Assembly (NCBI RefSeq): GCF_000376945.1
Contig: NZ_AQXU01000019.1
Span: 1 to 64,000, forward strand
Reading direction: 5' to 3'
Source: Leeia oryzae DSM 17879
GTDB taxonomy: Bacteria; Pseudomonadota; Gammaproteobacteria; Burkholderiales; Leeiaceae
DNA: 64,000 nt
A model generated the notes under the pieces. The model was not told the origin of the DNA. It did no database searches and saw only the letters and a list, made by a program, of their open reading frames with translations. Below, one piece after another: positions 7,894 through 15,603 of this stretch. The stretch's first letter is position 1, and each line of letters opens with the position of its first letter. The position numbers were made by a program, and so were the translations under genes.

Positions 7894-9168
7894 ATGCTGC
7901 TGTGGGCGCTAGCGGATGTGAACAGTATGTATGCCTCCTGCGAGCAGGTCTTTCGGCCTGATCTGCGAGGTAAGCCTGTGATCGTGGCGTCAAACAACGA
8001 CGGTTCCATTATCGCCAGAAACAAGGAAGCCAAGCTGCTGGGTATCAAGATGGGCGCGCCGCTACATCAGTGCATGGATGTCATTCGTCAAAACCGGGTG
8101 GCGGTGTTCAGTTCGCAGTACACCTTGTATGGCGACATGAGTAATCGGGTGATGACCTTGTTAGCAGACATGGCACCTGCGCATGAGGTTTACAGTATTG
8201 ATGAAGCGTTCTTGCTGTACCCGAATGGACTGCATCAAGCGGAAAGTCATGGCCGTGCGATTGTGGAGCGCATCAAACGGTGTACTGGCTTGGGTATCGG
8301 AGTCGGATTTGGCCCGACCAAAACACTGGCCAAACTGGCCAACCATATAGCCAAGACTAGCCCATCCGCTAAAGGAGTATTTGATATTTCGGTACTCAAT
8401 CAGCTGGAATTGGATGCGTTGCTGGAAAGCCTGCCTATTAGTGAGGTTTGGGGCGTGGGGCGGAGACATGCAGAACGTCTGGGACTGTTGGGTATTCAAT
8501 CGGTTAAACAACTGCGTGACGCAGATATTGATCAGATTAAAACCCAGTTTGGTTCGGTACTGTGCCGCACGGTGCTGGAGCTGAGAGGGATTGTGTGTTT
8601 TCCGCTGGAAGAAAATGCGCCCGACAAACAACAGATCATGTGTAGTAGGTCATTCGCGCATGAAGTGTCTGATCTAGATGTACTAGGCTCTGCCATTTCC
8701 CATCATGTCTGCCGGGCGATGCAGAAGCTGCGCAGCCAGCAATCTGTCACTAACGGTTTCACTATAATGATTCGGACGAATCCGTTTAAACCGGAACTGA
8801 TTCAACACTATGGCAGTATGACCGGTATGCTGTCACGCGCTACGGATGATACGTTGGTGGTACAACGACTGGCACTTCAGGTATTGGCCAAGCTCTATCG
8901 CAAAGGTTACCGTTACAAAAAGGCAGGGGTGATGTTGCTGGAAGTCCAGCCAAAGAGCTTTCACCAGCATGACCTGTTTGAACCAATACAGCTCTCCAAC
9001 CCTCGCCGTGATGCCCTCATGCAATCCATGGACAAAATTGCGCACCGATTTGGCCGAGAGAAAATCAAACTGGCCAGTGAGCTATACAAGGGGTGGGAGA
9101 TGCGTCGGGAGCGTTTGTCTCCTCGCTATACCACCCGGTGGAACGAACTCCCCAAAGTGACTTGCTAA
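7894..9168 (+). CDS. umuC: DNA polymerase V catalytic subunit
   Basis: A 424-residue Y-family translesion polymerase. The palm and fingers show LADVNSMYASCE (catalytic Asp8) and YSIDEAFL near residues 101-107 with the catalytic Asp-Glu pair. Two HhH motifs follow (GIGVGFGPTKTLAKLANHIAK and VWGVGRRHAERLGLLGI, each within its own segment). A little-finger domain and the short C-terminal UmuC extension (DUF4113-like, ending near 418) complete it. It is adjacent to umuD without any gap, which implies translational coupling. Length and motifs are normal for UmuC, so the polymerase itself looks active. Confidence 0.95.
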   Translation: MLLWALADVNSMYASCEQVFRPDLRGKPVIVASNNDGSIIARNKEAKLLGIKMGAPLHQCMDVIRQNRVAVFSSQYTLYGDMSNRVMTLLADMAPAHEVYSIDEAFLLYPNGLHQAESHGRAIVERIKRCTGLGIGVGFGPTKTLAKLANHIAKTSPSAKGVFDISVLNQLELDALLESLPISEVWGVGRRHAERLGLLGIQSVKQLRDADIDQIKTQFGSVLCRTVLELRGIVCFPLEENAPDKQQIMCSRSFAHEVSDLDVLGSAISHHVCRAMQKLRSQQSVTNGFTIMIRTNPFKPELIQHYGSMTGMLSRATDDTLVVQRLALQVLAKLYRKGYRYKKAGVMLLEVQPKSFHQHDLFEPIQLSNPRRDALMQSMDKIAHRFGREKIKLASELYKGWEMRRERLSPRYTTRWNELPKVTC

Positions 9169-9261
9169 AGGCAATTCAAAATTAGAAATGGACATAGTCT
9201 CTCATGCAGGCCGTCGATCCCAGTTGATCTACACAAATCATCTGGTGTCGACGGTATCTGC

Positions 9262-9393
9262 TTAATCCCTTGGCTTCGCTGCTATAAGTAGCTTCACGAT
9301 AAAGCGATACATCCCCACCAGCGGCTTAAAGAACAGCCTTGGAGTCTCTTTGGCAGCTGCCCAGGCGATCTGTTTCAGGGTCGGGTTTTGCAT
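9262..9393 (-). CDS. 43-residue basic microprotein
   Basis: A short frame with a near-ideal ribosome site (AAGGAG, six bases before the ATG). The product starts MQNPTLKQIAWAAAKETPRL and ends FIVKLLIAAKPRD. It is rich in Lys, Arg, Ala and Leu, with a hydrophobic C-terminal half, so it is likely amphipathic or membrane-associated. I know no family. It is the last minus-strand frame of the block that starts at 12688 and lies 187 bases after the previous gene. A structural or toxin-like role would be speculation. Confidence 0.5.
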   Translation of the reverse strand: MQNPTLKQIAWAAAKETPRLFFKPLVGMYRFIVKLLIAAKPRD

Positions 9394-9580
9394 ATGTTTC
9401 TCCTTGTTTCATTCGGTTTCATGATCTGCTGACATTTTGTTGCAGTGCAATTTACTGCCTATTTCTTCATCATCGCAGTGACAGGCCTGTTTGATCAGGG
9501 TTTTTACGGAGTCATCCCGTCGTTTTTCAACAGATTCTGTGGATAACTCTCAAATCCTGATCGTCTGCCTAGATGCGGAT

Positions 9581-9853
9581 TTATGAGGTCTGCACATAAC
9601 GGATGGTCTCGACGTTTCTGGGGCCGATCATCACCGGTGTATGTGGGTCCTTGATCAACCACGGTTGCTTCGGATTCAGTTTGTCCGGAATGTTCAGATT
9701 GCAGCGGACGGGCAGGGGATCGTGTACCCGTAGTTCTGCACTCAAACGATGACATTGGGTTTCCAGCTGGTTAATACGACGCTGTGCGATCAGGCGATAA
9801 CGTAGCAGTTGCAACAGATTGAGTAGCGTCAGGGCCAGAATAAGCTGGTTCAT
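9581..9853 (-). CDS. Small membrane-anchored hypothetical protein (90 aa)
   Basis: The product begins MNQLILALTLLNLLQLLRY, one hydrophobic helix at residues 2-18. A short basic coiled-coil stretch (AQRRINQLETQCHRLSAEL) and a Pro-rich soluble tail with PLPVRCNLNIPDKLNPKQPW follow. The layout resembles a phage spanin or a small anchored adaptor, but no family is recognised. It has an AAGGAAA ribosome site and starts 16 bases after the preceding 65-residue gene, so the two are co-transcribed. Confidence 0.6.
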   Translation of the reverse strand: MNQLILALTLLNLLQLLRYRLIAQRRINQLETQCHRLSAELRVHDPLPVRCNLNIPDKLNPKQPWLIKDPHTPVMIGPRNVETIRYVQTS

Positions 9854-9869
9854 GATGTTTCCTTTTCTA

Positions 9870-10067
9870 TCAGTGGTCGTACTGTGCTGCTTCCGGTTGC
9901 CGCAGGGCTCTTACATACCGTGCGAGTGCTGCGCGCACCTTTGCGTTGCCGGGGCGTGGCGAATCAAGCTGCTCCAGTAACCACTGCGTCCGTTTGCCCT
10001 GGCAGGACCCTGTGGCCATGCCTGGCTGCCCATCGTCGTGATGGGTGAGGTGTCTGTCTTGCTTCAT
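9870..10067 (-). CDS. Small hypothetical protein (65 aa)
   Basis: A charged, soluble 65-residue product with His-rich N-terminus (MKQDRHLTHHDDGQPG) and an Arg/Ala-rich helical C-terminus (KVRAALARYVRALRQPEAAQ). It has a good CAGGAG ribosome site. A copy of the motif shared by this block lies 65 bases upstream (10132-10165), making it a likely first gene of the unit with the 90-residue membrane protein. The function is unknown. Confidence 0.6.
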   Translation of the reverse strand: MKQDRHLTHHDDGQPGMATGSCQGKRTQWLLEQLDSPRPGNAKVRAALARYVRALRQPEAAQYDH

Positions 10068-10131
10068 AGCGATAATCTCCTGAGTGATGTAGTGAAGATA
10101 TGCAGTACAGTCATGACCTGGTGCAGTAAAA

Positions 10132-10165
10132 CCAGCTTCTCATAAAACGTTCCCGAGTCAAGTTT
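10132..10165 (-). promoter_or_regulatory. Shared promoter-like motif, copy C
   Basis: On the minus strand it reads AAACTTGACT, then GGGAACGTTTTATGAGAAGC. It matches the other three copies at the ACTTG-A/C-C block, the TTTTATGA block and the AGCT block. It lies upstream of the 65-residue gene. Confidence 0.5.
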
Positions 10166-10217
10166 CCAGGATGTGCGAATCCGGCCGGGATTTTCCCCAT
10201 ACGCTGTATGAATTTCT

Positions 10218-12149
10218 TCACGCAAAATCCTCATTACGCAGCCAGACTTTGCCTTCCGGGGTACGCAAGATCGCCTTGGTCGCCGCCTGATTCAGACAAC
10301 TCACCACGTCCGCATGCGCACGACCAGCGAGTCGTCGATACAGCGTGTCCAGGTGGAGCTCTGGTGCAAACTGCAGTTGTGGGCGTTTGGCGTGCCAGCG
10401 TTGCAGTAATGCTTGGACCTGATGCAGGTCGGTGACTTCAAAGGTAATGGCTTGCCCGAAGCGTCCGCCGCGCAGAAAGGCCGGGTCGATCATCTCCGGG
10501 TGGTTGGTGGCGGCCAGAAACACCACCTCACTGACCGCCGACTTGGTGCCATTCATGGCAGTCAACAAGGCTTCAAACACGGTGCTGTTGCTGTGATATT
10601 GCGCACGGTCCAGCATCACTTTTTCTGCTTCATCAATGAACAGAATGGCGGGTTTGGACTGTTTGGCTTTCTCTAGCAGGGTAGCCAGCTTGTCCGGATT
10701 ACCGATCAACTCACTGGCAGTGGTGCTGAAGAAGGTCCAGCTGGCGGCATGGGCAATGGCCATGGCGGCTTCCGTCTTACCGGTGCCTGGAGCCCCAGTC
10801 AGTAACCAGCCTCGCGGGATGGCTTGTCCCATCTCGACTAAGCGCTGTGCCTGTTGCAAGGTGGCGACCAGTTCATGAACACGAGCCTTGGTATTAGGGC
10901 TAAAGACCAGTTCATCCAGACTCAGGGCATCTTCCCGCCGGGTTTCGCCGGCCCGGGTAATCTGTTTGAGCGCCTGCTGCAGGGCGGGGCCATCCACCAC
11001 CGTCAACGATTCGTCATCCGCCAGTTGCCGAGTGACGGCTTCCAGCCGCGCCACCGAGAAACCATCCCAGCGCTTGGCCACTTGTACCAAAGCCTGCTCA
11101 TCCAAGCGGATGGCGGTCGATCTTGCCAGCACATACTGGTGAATGAATTTCTTCAACAAGCCGATGCGGGCGGCCAGGTCAGGGCAGGGGATGTGGATTT
11201 TAAGGTCAAAGCGCCCGTCGCGAATGGCGGCCGCATCCAGCTTGTCCGGATGATTGGTCGCCCCAATCAGCACCACCTTCTGTTCACGCAGCAGCACTGA
11301 GGCACTGAGAAACTCGTTCACCAGGTCTTCTTTCTCGCTGTTGGCACCCGCCACCATGGCACCCCGATCGGGTAAAAAGCTGTCGATCTCGTCCAGAAAC
11401 AGGACACAGGGTGCCTGTGCGCGGGTATCTTCAAAGATCTTGCGCAGATTCTGAGTCGATTCCCCAATCCACATACTGCGGATATCGCCAAAGGACACAT
11501 AAATCATCGGTAGCTTGAGACTACCCGCCAATGCCTTGGCAAATTCGGTCTTGCCGTTACCGGGTTCACCTTCCAGCAAGATCCCGTTGCGACGTTTCAC
11601 GCCATGGGTATCCCGCATCCCCGCAGCTTCCTGGCCAGCCTTTAACAACGCCTGTTTGGTGTTCGCCATGCCGGCGAGATCGTCCAGCGTTACCCGGGTA
11701 GGTACAGCCTTGTAACGGATGCCGGCTTGTCCGGCAGGTAGCTGTCCCGGATGCAGGGTGCTGGGGGCGCGTTCTAAGGAGGCAGGTCCGGACCAGGAGG
11801 GATCCACTGCACTTTGATCAAACATGGCTGCCACCAGCGGTACCAGAAACACCACCAGGTTCAAGCCGGCAAACAACCAGAAGGTGCCACTCTGACCGGT
11901 CCCCGCCTCAAGGAACTTGCCGCCGGCAATGGCATTCACCAGAAAGAACAACAGATTGATGGATGCCCAGGCGACAGCCCAGAACGAACCCAGGAGCGTG
12001 ACAAATGCGGCACCGCCCACCGCAATGACGATGGCCGCCTGGGCCATGAATAATGCATCCCCGCCTAATTGATGGGTGGAATGCAGCAAGCCCACCAACA
12101 GGGCAAACGCGATCAAGACGGTGTTGAGTAAGCCAAAGCCAGCCAGCAT
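10218..12149 (-). CDS. Membrane-anchored double AAA+ ATPase
   Basis: The chosen start (ATG at 12149, AGGAG site) gives 643 residues. The N-terminal 110 residues hold about four hydrophobic helices, so the protein is anchored in the inner membrane. Two AAA+ modules follow. The first has Walker A GEPGNGKTE near 192, Walker B VLFLDEIDSF near 251, and DAAAIRDGRFD as an arginine-finger region. The second has GAPGTGKTE near 453, ILFIDEAEK near 501, and DPAFLRGGRFG. Both look catalytically complete. The layout resembles FtsH or Cdc48 ATPase halves, but there is no protease domain. It probably remodels membrane or partner proteins. The neighbours are small unknown proteins. Confidence 0.85.
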   Translation of the reverse strand: MLAGFGLLNTVLIAFALLVGLLHSTHQLGGDALFMAQAAIVIAVGGAAFVTLLGSFWAVAWASINLLFFLVNAIAGGKFLEAGTGQSGTFWLFAGLNLVVFLVPLVAAMFDQSAVDPSWSGPASLERAPSTLHPGQLPAGQAGIRYKAVPTRVTLDDLAGMANTKQALLKAGQEAAGMRDTHGVKRRNGILLEGEPGNGKTEFAKALAGSLKLPMIYVSFGDIRSMWIGESTQNLRKIFEDTRAQAPCVLFLDEIDSFLPDRGAMVAGANSEKEDLVNEFLSASVLLREQKVVLIGATNHPDKLDAAAIRDGRFDLKIHIPCPDLAARIGLLKKFIHQYVLARSTAIRLDEQALVQVAKRWDGFSVARLEAVTRQLADDESLTVVDGPALQQALKQITRAGETRREDALSLDELVFSPNTKARVHELVATLQQAQRLVEMGQAIPRGWLLTGAPGTGKTEAAMAIAHAASWTFFSTTASELIGNPDKLATLLEKAKQSKPAILFIDEAEKVMLDRAQYHSNSTVFEALLTAMNGTKSAVSEVVFLAATNHPEMIDPAFLRGGRFGQAITFEVTDLHQVQALLQRWHAKRPQLQFAPELHLDTLYRRLAGRAHADVVSCLNQAATKAILRTPEGKVWLRNEDFA

Positions 12150-12238
12150 GATGAACTCCTGTGTTGCAGTGTGATAAGTATTCCGATCCAGCCAAATCAA
12201 AGCGCTCCGGATGAACGCGGTGGAAGATGATTGAATGA

Positions 12239-12688
12239 CTACATCCGCACGCCCGAAGTGGACAAACGATGCTTGCCTTTGCCGGTGTGACGGGGACGAG
12301 GCGAGGCCGGTACGACAGACACGGGCGGCGGGTCTTTGAGCACAATCGTGCCATGCATGCTCGAACCGGTCAGATGTGCCCAGAAGGCTTCGTTATTGCT
12401 GACTGGAAAGGCATCCAGTGCCTCTTGAAAATCCGGCAAAGCCGCACGTTCAGCCGGGGACAATTTGGAGGTATCCAGGGTAAGGCGATACTGAATCACC
12501 TTGCCATTGAACAGATTCGGCACTTCGGTGTAACTGTCCATGTGCAGGCAAGCGGGATGGCCCATACACAAACTACGTGGGTAATCACTGCCGAGATGAA
12601 CACCCCGATACATGGCAATCATTTCCAGACCTGCAAACCCCACCAGAGCCGAAGCCCCGAGACGCAACAACACTTGACGACTAGACAT
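12239..12688 (-). CDS. Hypothetical protein with N-terminal anchor (149 aa)
   Basis: The first 30 residues (MSSRQVLLRLGASALVGFAG and onward) look like a signal anchor. A short segment with two Cys (CMGHPACLH) follows, then a soluble domain and a Pro/Lys/Arg-rich tail. It has a good AGGAG site and lies 89 bases before the AAA+ ATPase in the same direction, so the two probably form an operon and may form a complex at the membrane. Two copies of the shared motif lie upstream (12714-12747 and 12783-12813). No family recognised. Confidence 0.65.
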   Translation of the reverse strand: MSSRQVLLRLGASALVGFAGLEMIAMYRGVHLGSDYPRSLCMGHPACLHMDSYTEVPNLFNGKVIQYRLTLDTSKLSPAERAALPDFQEALDAFPVSNNEAFWAHLTGSSMHGTIVLKDPPPVSVVPASPRPRHTGKGKHRLSTSGVRM

Positions 12689-12713
12689 GGCGAATCTCCT
12701 GAGGTGATATCCA

Positions 12714-12747
12714 CCAAGCTAACAAATTTTTTTGATCTGGCAAGTTT
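12714..12747 (-). promoter_or_regulatory. Shared promoter-like motif, copy A
   Basis: On the minus strand it reads AAACTTGCCAGATC, an A-rich spacer, then TTTGTTAGCTTGG. It ends 26 bases before the start codon of the 149-residue gene. The spacing TTGCCA-N16-TAGCTT is identical in copy B. Confidence 0.6.
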
Positions 12748-12782
12748 GTAACGGGTTCGCAGCAACTCGAAGATAGCGGCCG

Positions 12783-12813
12783 CCAACTACCATAAAACTT
12801 GCCATTGTCAAGT
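12783..12813 (-). promoter_or_regulatory. Shared promoter-like motif, copy D
   Basis: On the minus strand it reads ACTTGACAATGGC, then AAGTTTTATGGTAGTTGG. TTGACA and TAGTTG are again 16 bases apart. It is in tandem with copy A upstream of the 149-residue gene. Confidence 0.5.
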
Positions 12814-12914
12814 GCATGTCCAGACGAAAAATCCAACCCTCGCAAGGGTTTACCGGCAAATTAATGGGTGTATGCTAGGAAGAGAGGCTGCATGCCGAAT
12901 GAAAGGATATTTCA

Positions 12915-13136
12915 ATGAAACCGCACATGTCTGATGCCGATAGTGGTACTGCGAATATCACCCCTGTGGGGGGAAATATATTTTTGGATCTGGGGTTCCC
13001 ACCTGATGAAGCTGTTGCCTTAAAAGCAGCGTCGGACCGAAAGATCTGGGCCCAACTGGCTGCAAACGCGGCCGCTGGCAAGGACAATGCCACCGCAGAG
13101 GAAGCACCCGCAATCCGGCAGGATGAACGCAAATAG
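12915..13136 (+). CDS. Small protein resembling the N-terminus of XRE antitoxins
   Basis: A 73-residue product with an AAGGAT ribosome site. Its middle, GGNIFLDLGFPPDEAVALKA, resembles the conserved opening of HigA/NadS-type XRE antitoxins (GN-x-F-x-DLG-x-x-x-x-E-A). However, the helix-turn-helix that should follow is absent and the tail is a simple Ala/Lys/Glu-rich stretch. It is therefore either a truncated antitoxin or an unrelated small protein with a chance match. No toxin gene is adjacent. It is divergent from the 149-residue gene and precedes the 92-residue gene by 37 bases. Confidence 0.5.
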   Translation: MKPHMSDADSGTANITPVGGNIFLDLGFPPDEAVALKAASDRKIWAQLAANAAAGKDNATAEEAPAIRQDERK

Positions 13137-13173
13137 TGGTGAATGACTCTAGCAGACCAACGTGGAGACTGAT

Positions 13174-13452
13174 ATGACCGAACTGGTTTTGCAATTGCCC
13201 GAGAAAGACTCGAATACCGGTGTCTCTCTGGAAACCCTGTCGATGTACTGCCAGCACCGGGGTGTCGATCTGAACGCCTTTATCAATCAAACCCTGGCCT
13301 GGCATATGGGGTTTCGAGTGCCTGCAACTGACTATGATGAGTGGGAAACACCGCTGCGCCGAATGGGGGTAGAGCCTATCGACCCTGAAAGCTTGCGAGG
13401 CAGCATGGATAAATTCCTTGCTCAGATGGAACTACTTAAAAAAGACGAATAA
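13174..13452 (+). CDS. Small hypothetical protein (92 aa)
   Basis: The start is at the ATG at 13174, with GTGGAG six bases upstream; an in-frame GTG at 13162 is part of that ribosome site. The product, opening MTELVLQLPEKDSNTGVSLE, is acidic and soluble. The segment LSMYCQHRGVDLNAFINQTL could be a short DNA-binding or dimerisation helix pair, but no family is certain. It is probably co-transcribed with the 73-residue gene. Confidence 0.55.
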   Translation: MTELVLQLPEKDSNTGVSLETLSMYCQHRGVDLNAFINQTLAWHMGFRVPATDYDEWETPLRRMGVEPIDPESLRGSMDKFLAQMELLKKDE

Positions 13453-13477
13453 GTAGCCCATCTTGAGTATAAATGCG

Positions 13478-13741
13478 TCAGATCCTAAAGACCGCCTGTA
13501 GCAGATAGAGGCTAGTCAGTATCAGCCCGGCATCCAGAGCCAACCCTCCCCAGCGTGCGTGCAAGCGTTTTGGCCCGGTGAGTACAAGCCAGACAAATCG
13601 AAGTGAACTTCCCAGTTGATAGGCAAAGGAGCGGTCGCCATCCAGGTCATAGCGCAGTCTCAACGGTAGGCGAGGAAACCAGCCGCCATGCAACTGGTAG
13701 GAAGTTGAACGGTAATCCGTATAGGCATGATCGCGTTGCAT
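13478..13741 (-). CDS. Small membrane hypothetical protein (87 aa)
   Basis: A basic N-terminal half (MQRDHAYTDYRSTSYQLHGG) is followed by two hydrophobic stretches, about 45-55 and 66-86 (GGLALDAGLILTSLYLLQAV), so a membrane-attached product is likely. The ribosome site is GAGG, nine bases upstream. Motif copy B lies 31 bases before the start, in the same position relative to the gene as copy A. That links this gene to the AAA+ block. No family recognised. Confidence 0.55.
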   Translation of the reverse strand: MQRDHAYTDYRSTSYQLHGGWFPRLPLRLRYDLDGDRSFAYQLGSSLRFVWLVLTGPKRLHARWGGLALDAGLILTSLYLLQAVFRI

Positions 13742-13771
13742 GATGTAATCCTCAGTGAGTGAATGACATCT

Positions 13772-13803
13772 TCAAGCTATCATAAAAAGGACGTCTGGCA
13801 AGT
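13772..13803 (-). promoter_or_regulatory. Shared promoter-like motif, copy B
   Basis: On the minus strand it reads AAACTTGCCAGACG, then TCCTTTTTATGATAGCTTGA. TTGCCA and TAGCTT are 16 bases apart. It starts the leader of the 87-residue gene. Confidence 0.6.
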
Positions 13804-13957
13804 TTTTGGTCAGGGATAGATCATAAAGGACCCTATACAGATTGTAGAGCTGAAATATACCCAATGAATTTGTATTGCTATAGAACAATTACTATATTAA
13901 AAATTACAAGCAAGCTGGGAAGTAGGAGCTCAATTTGCATACAAAAAGGAGAAAAAA

Positions 13958-15109
13958 ATGCAAATTTGGAAAAATAATTTTAAGACACTTATGATTTTTC
14001 TAGCTGTTTGCACAGTAAGCCGAATTGTTAGTGCAGAAGAAATAACCGTTATCAAAATTGGCTTTGCTGCGCCACTAACCGGCCCTGCTGCCCCCAATGG
14101 TGAAGATGTGATGCATGGCGTGGCTTTAGCTATTGAGGAGGCTAATGCCAAGCGGATTAAAATTGCAGGAAGAACCGCTCAGTTCAAGTTGATCTCGGAA
14201 GACGATGCGGGAGACCCGAGGACAGCGACAACGGTCGCTCAACGGTTGGTAGATGCCAACGTTGCAGTGGTGATTGGGCACTATAATTCGGGAACCAGTA
14301 TCCCGGCTTCACGTATCTATGCCCAAGCTGGGATTCCGCAGATATCACCTTCAGCGACTAATCCAACACTTACTAGCCAAGGGTTTTCTAGTGTGTTCCG
14401 GGTACTTAATAGCGATTCAACACTTGGACGCTATGCCGGTAGCTATATGGTGAAAGACCTTAAAGCCAAGCGCATTGCGGTGATTGATGACCGTACGGCA
14501 TATGGGCAGGGCTTGGCGGATGAAGTTGCCAAATCGATCAAAAAAGCAAACGGCAATCTGGTGGTACGAGAGTTTACGAATGACAAGGCAACGGATTTTA
14601 GTTCACTGCTGACATCCTGCAAGGCTGCAAATGTGGATCTGGTGTTCTTTGCTGGGCTTGATTATCAGGCAGCACCCATGGCTCGCCAGATGAGGAGCTT
14701 GGGGATGAAAGCCATGTTTATGAATATTGGTGATCTACCCAACGAGAATTTTGTAAAGATGGCAGGAAATGCAGCCGAGGGTGTTTATGCATTGAACTAT
14801 GGGCTACCTTTATTGGACATGCCTAAAGGGGCTCAGTTTGACAAAAAACTCAAGCAGAAGTATGGGCAGGGCGTATTGCAGTATTCACCATTTGCGTACG
14901 ATGCAACCTGGACGGCTATCACGGCGATGGTAAATGCAAATTCGGCCGAGCCTGCTAAATTTTTGTCTGCCTTGAAGAAAGTGACTTTCAACGGTATCAC
15001 TGGGACAATTTCGTTTGATGCACGTGGCGAACTCAAAAACGCAGCGGCAAGTGTATTTCAGTTCAAGGGCGGCCAGTGGAAAACGCTTGCTGTTAAACGC
15101 AGTGAATAG
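13958..15109 (+). CDS. Branched-chain amino acid-type ABC substrate-binding protein
   Basis: A 383-residue periplasmic binding protein of the LivK/Peripla_BP_6 family. A signal peptide with core LMIFLAVCTVSRIVSA is cleaved near residue 26. The mature N-terminus IKIGFAAPLTGPAAPNGEDV is the family hallmark, and QISPSATNPTLT and AVIDDRTAYGQGLADE are ligand-domain motifs. It has a strong AAGGAG ribosome site. There are no permease or ATPase genes beside it, so it must work with a transporter encoded elsewhere, or be an orphan sensor. The ligand could be an amino acid, amide or aromatic acid. It is followed by a decayed amidohydrolase fragment. Confidence 0.92.
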   Translation: MQIWKNNFKTLMIFLAVCTVSRIVSAEEITVIKIGFAAPLTGPAAPNGEDVMHGVALAIEEANAKRIKIAGRTAQFKLISEDDAGDPRTATTVAQRLVDANVAVVIGHYNSGTSIPASRIYAQAGIPQISPSATNPTLTSQGFSSVFRVLNSDSTLGRYAGSYMVKDLKAKRIAVIDDRTAYGQGLADEVAKSIKKANGNLVVREFTNDKATDFSSLLTSCKAANVDLVFFAGLDYQAAPMARQMRSLGMKAMFMNIGDLPNENFVKMAGNAAEGVYALNYGLPLLDMPKGAQFDKKLKQKYGQGVLQYSPFAYDATWTAITAMVNANSAEPAKFLSALKKVTFNGITGTISFDARGELKNAAASVFQFKGGQWKTLAVKRSE

Positions 15110-15115
15110 TGACTG

Positions 15116-15322
15116 ATGACGGATATTGGCTTGAATCTCCAAATCTGGGACGGTTCAGCCTATGGCTGCGAGGTGACTGTGAACAATACGCGGGAGTTTA
15201 TCCCGCTGATTAACGACCCGGCGATGACCCGTGCTGCCGTATCGGCTGCCGAAAAGGTGTTTTTGCCCGGTGGCGTAGCGATGGAGCGACTACCGATTAC
15301 CGTATCAGAAGACTATGCTTAA
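15116..15322 (+). pseudogene. Fragment of M20-family amidohydrolase
   Basis: The translated 68 residues contain CEVTVNNTREFIPLINDPAM and end in ITVSEDYA. This matches the segment just after the dimerisation domain of hippurate/IAA-amino-acid hydrolases (M20D), ending at the metal-binding SEDF motif. The catalytic N-terminal half and the C-terminal end are missing, so it is a remnant. It lies directly behind the LivK-like gene, which hints that an amidohydrolase once formed an operon with it. Confidence 0.75.
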
Positions 15323-15544
15323 TTCCTGAGCGCTAGGAAGGTGACTGTTTAGCGATTCAACTCCAGTCTTAATTGATCAGCCTAATGGAATATGAGAAAT
15401 ACGGATTAATTGCGATGAGCAGCTTCTGCTCAGGCCCAAGATGCAGTGCATATATAGTCTTAACGTTCATAGACATGTACTTACATCAAGCGCCCTGCTT
15501 GATAATGACAATTAAATGAAATGCAGGTCAATCAACACAAGTTT

Positions 15545-15579
15545 AAAAAAACACCACCTCAATTGTTTGAGGTGGTGTT
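15545..15579 (-). terminator. Rho-independent terminator of SDR gene
   Basis: A perfect 13-bp stem (15550-15562 with 15567-15579) with a TTGT/ACAA loop. An A-run on its left gives a T-run on the minus strand. It lies 25 bases past the SDR stop. Confidence 0.88.
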
Positions 15580-15603
15580 AGCCCAGGTACTGCTCTGTAA
15601 ACA

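Noticed and set aside
9400-9554. A minus-strand frame with coding-like codons ending 15 bases before the 43-residue gene
   Set aside because: It lacks any ATG, GTG or TTG in a usable place with a ribosome site; could be a remnant but cannot be supported as a gene.
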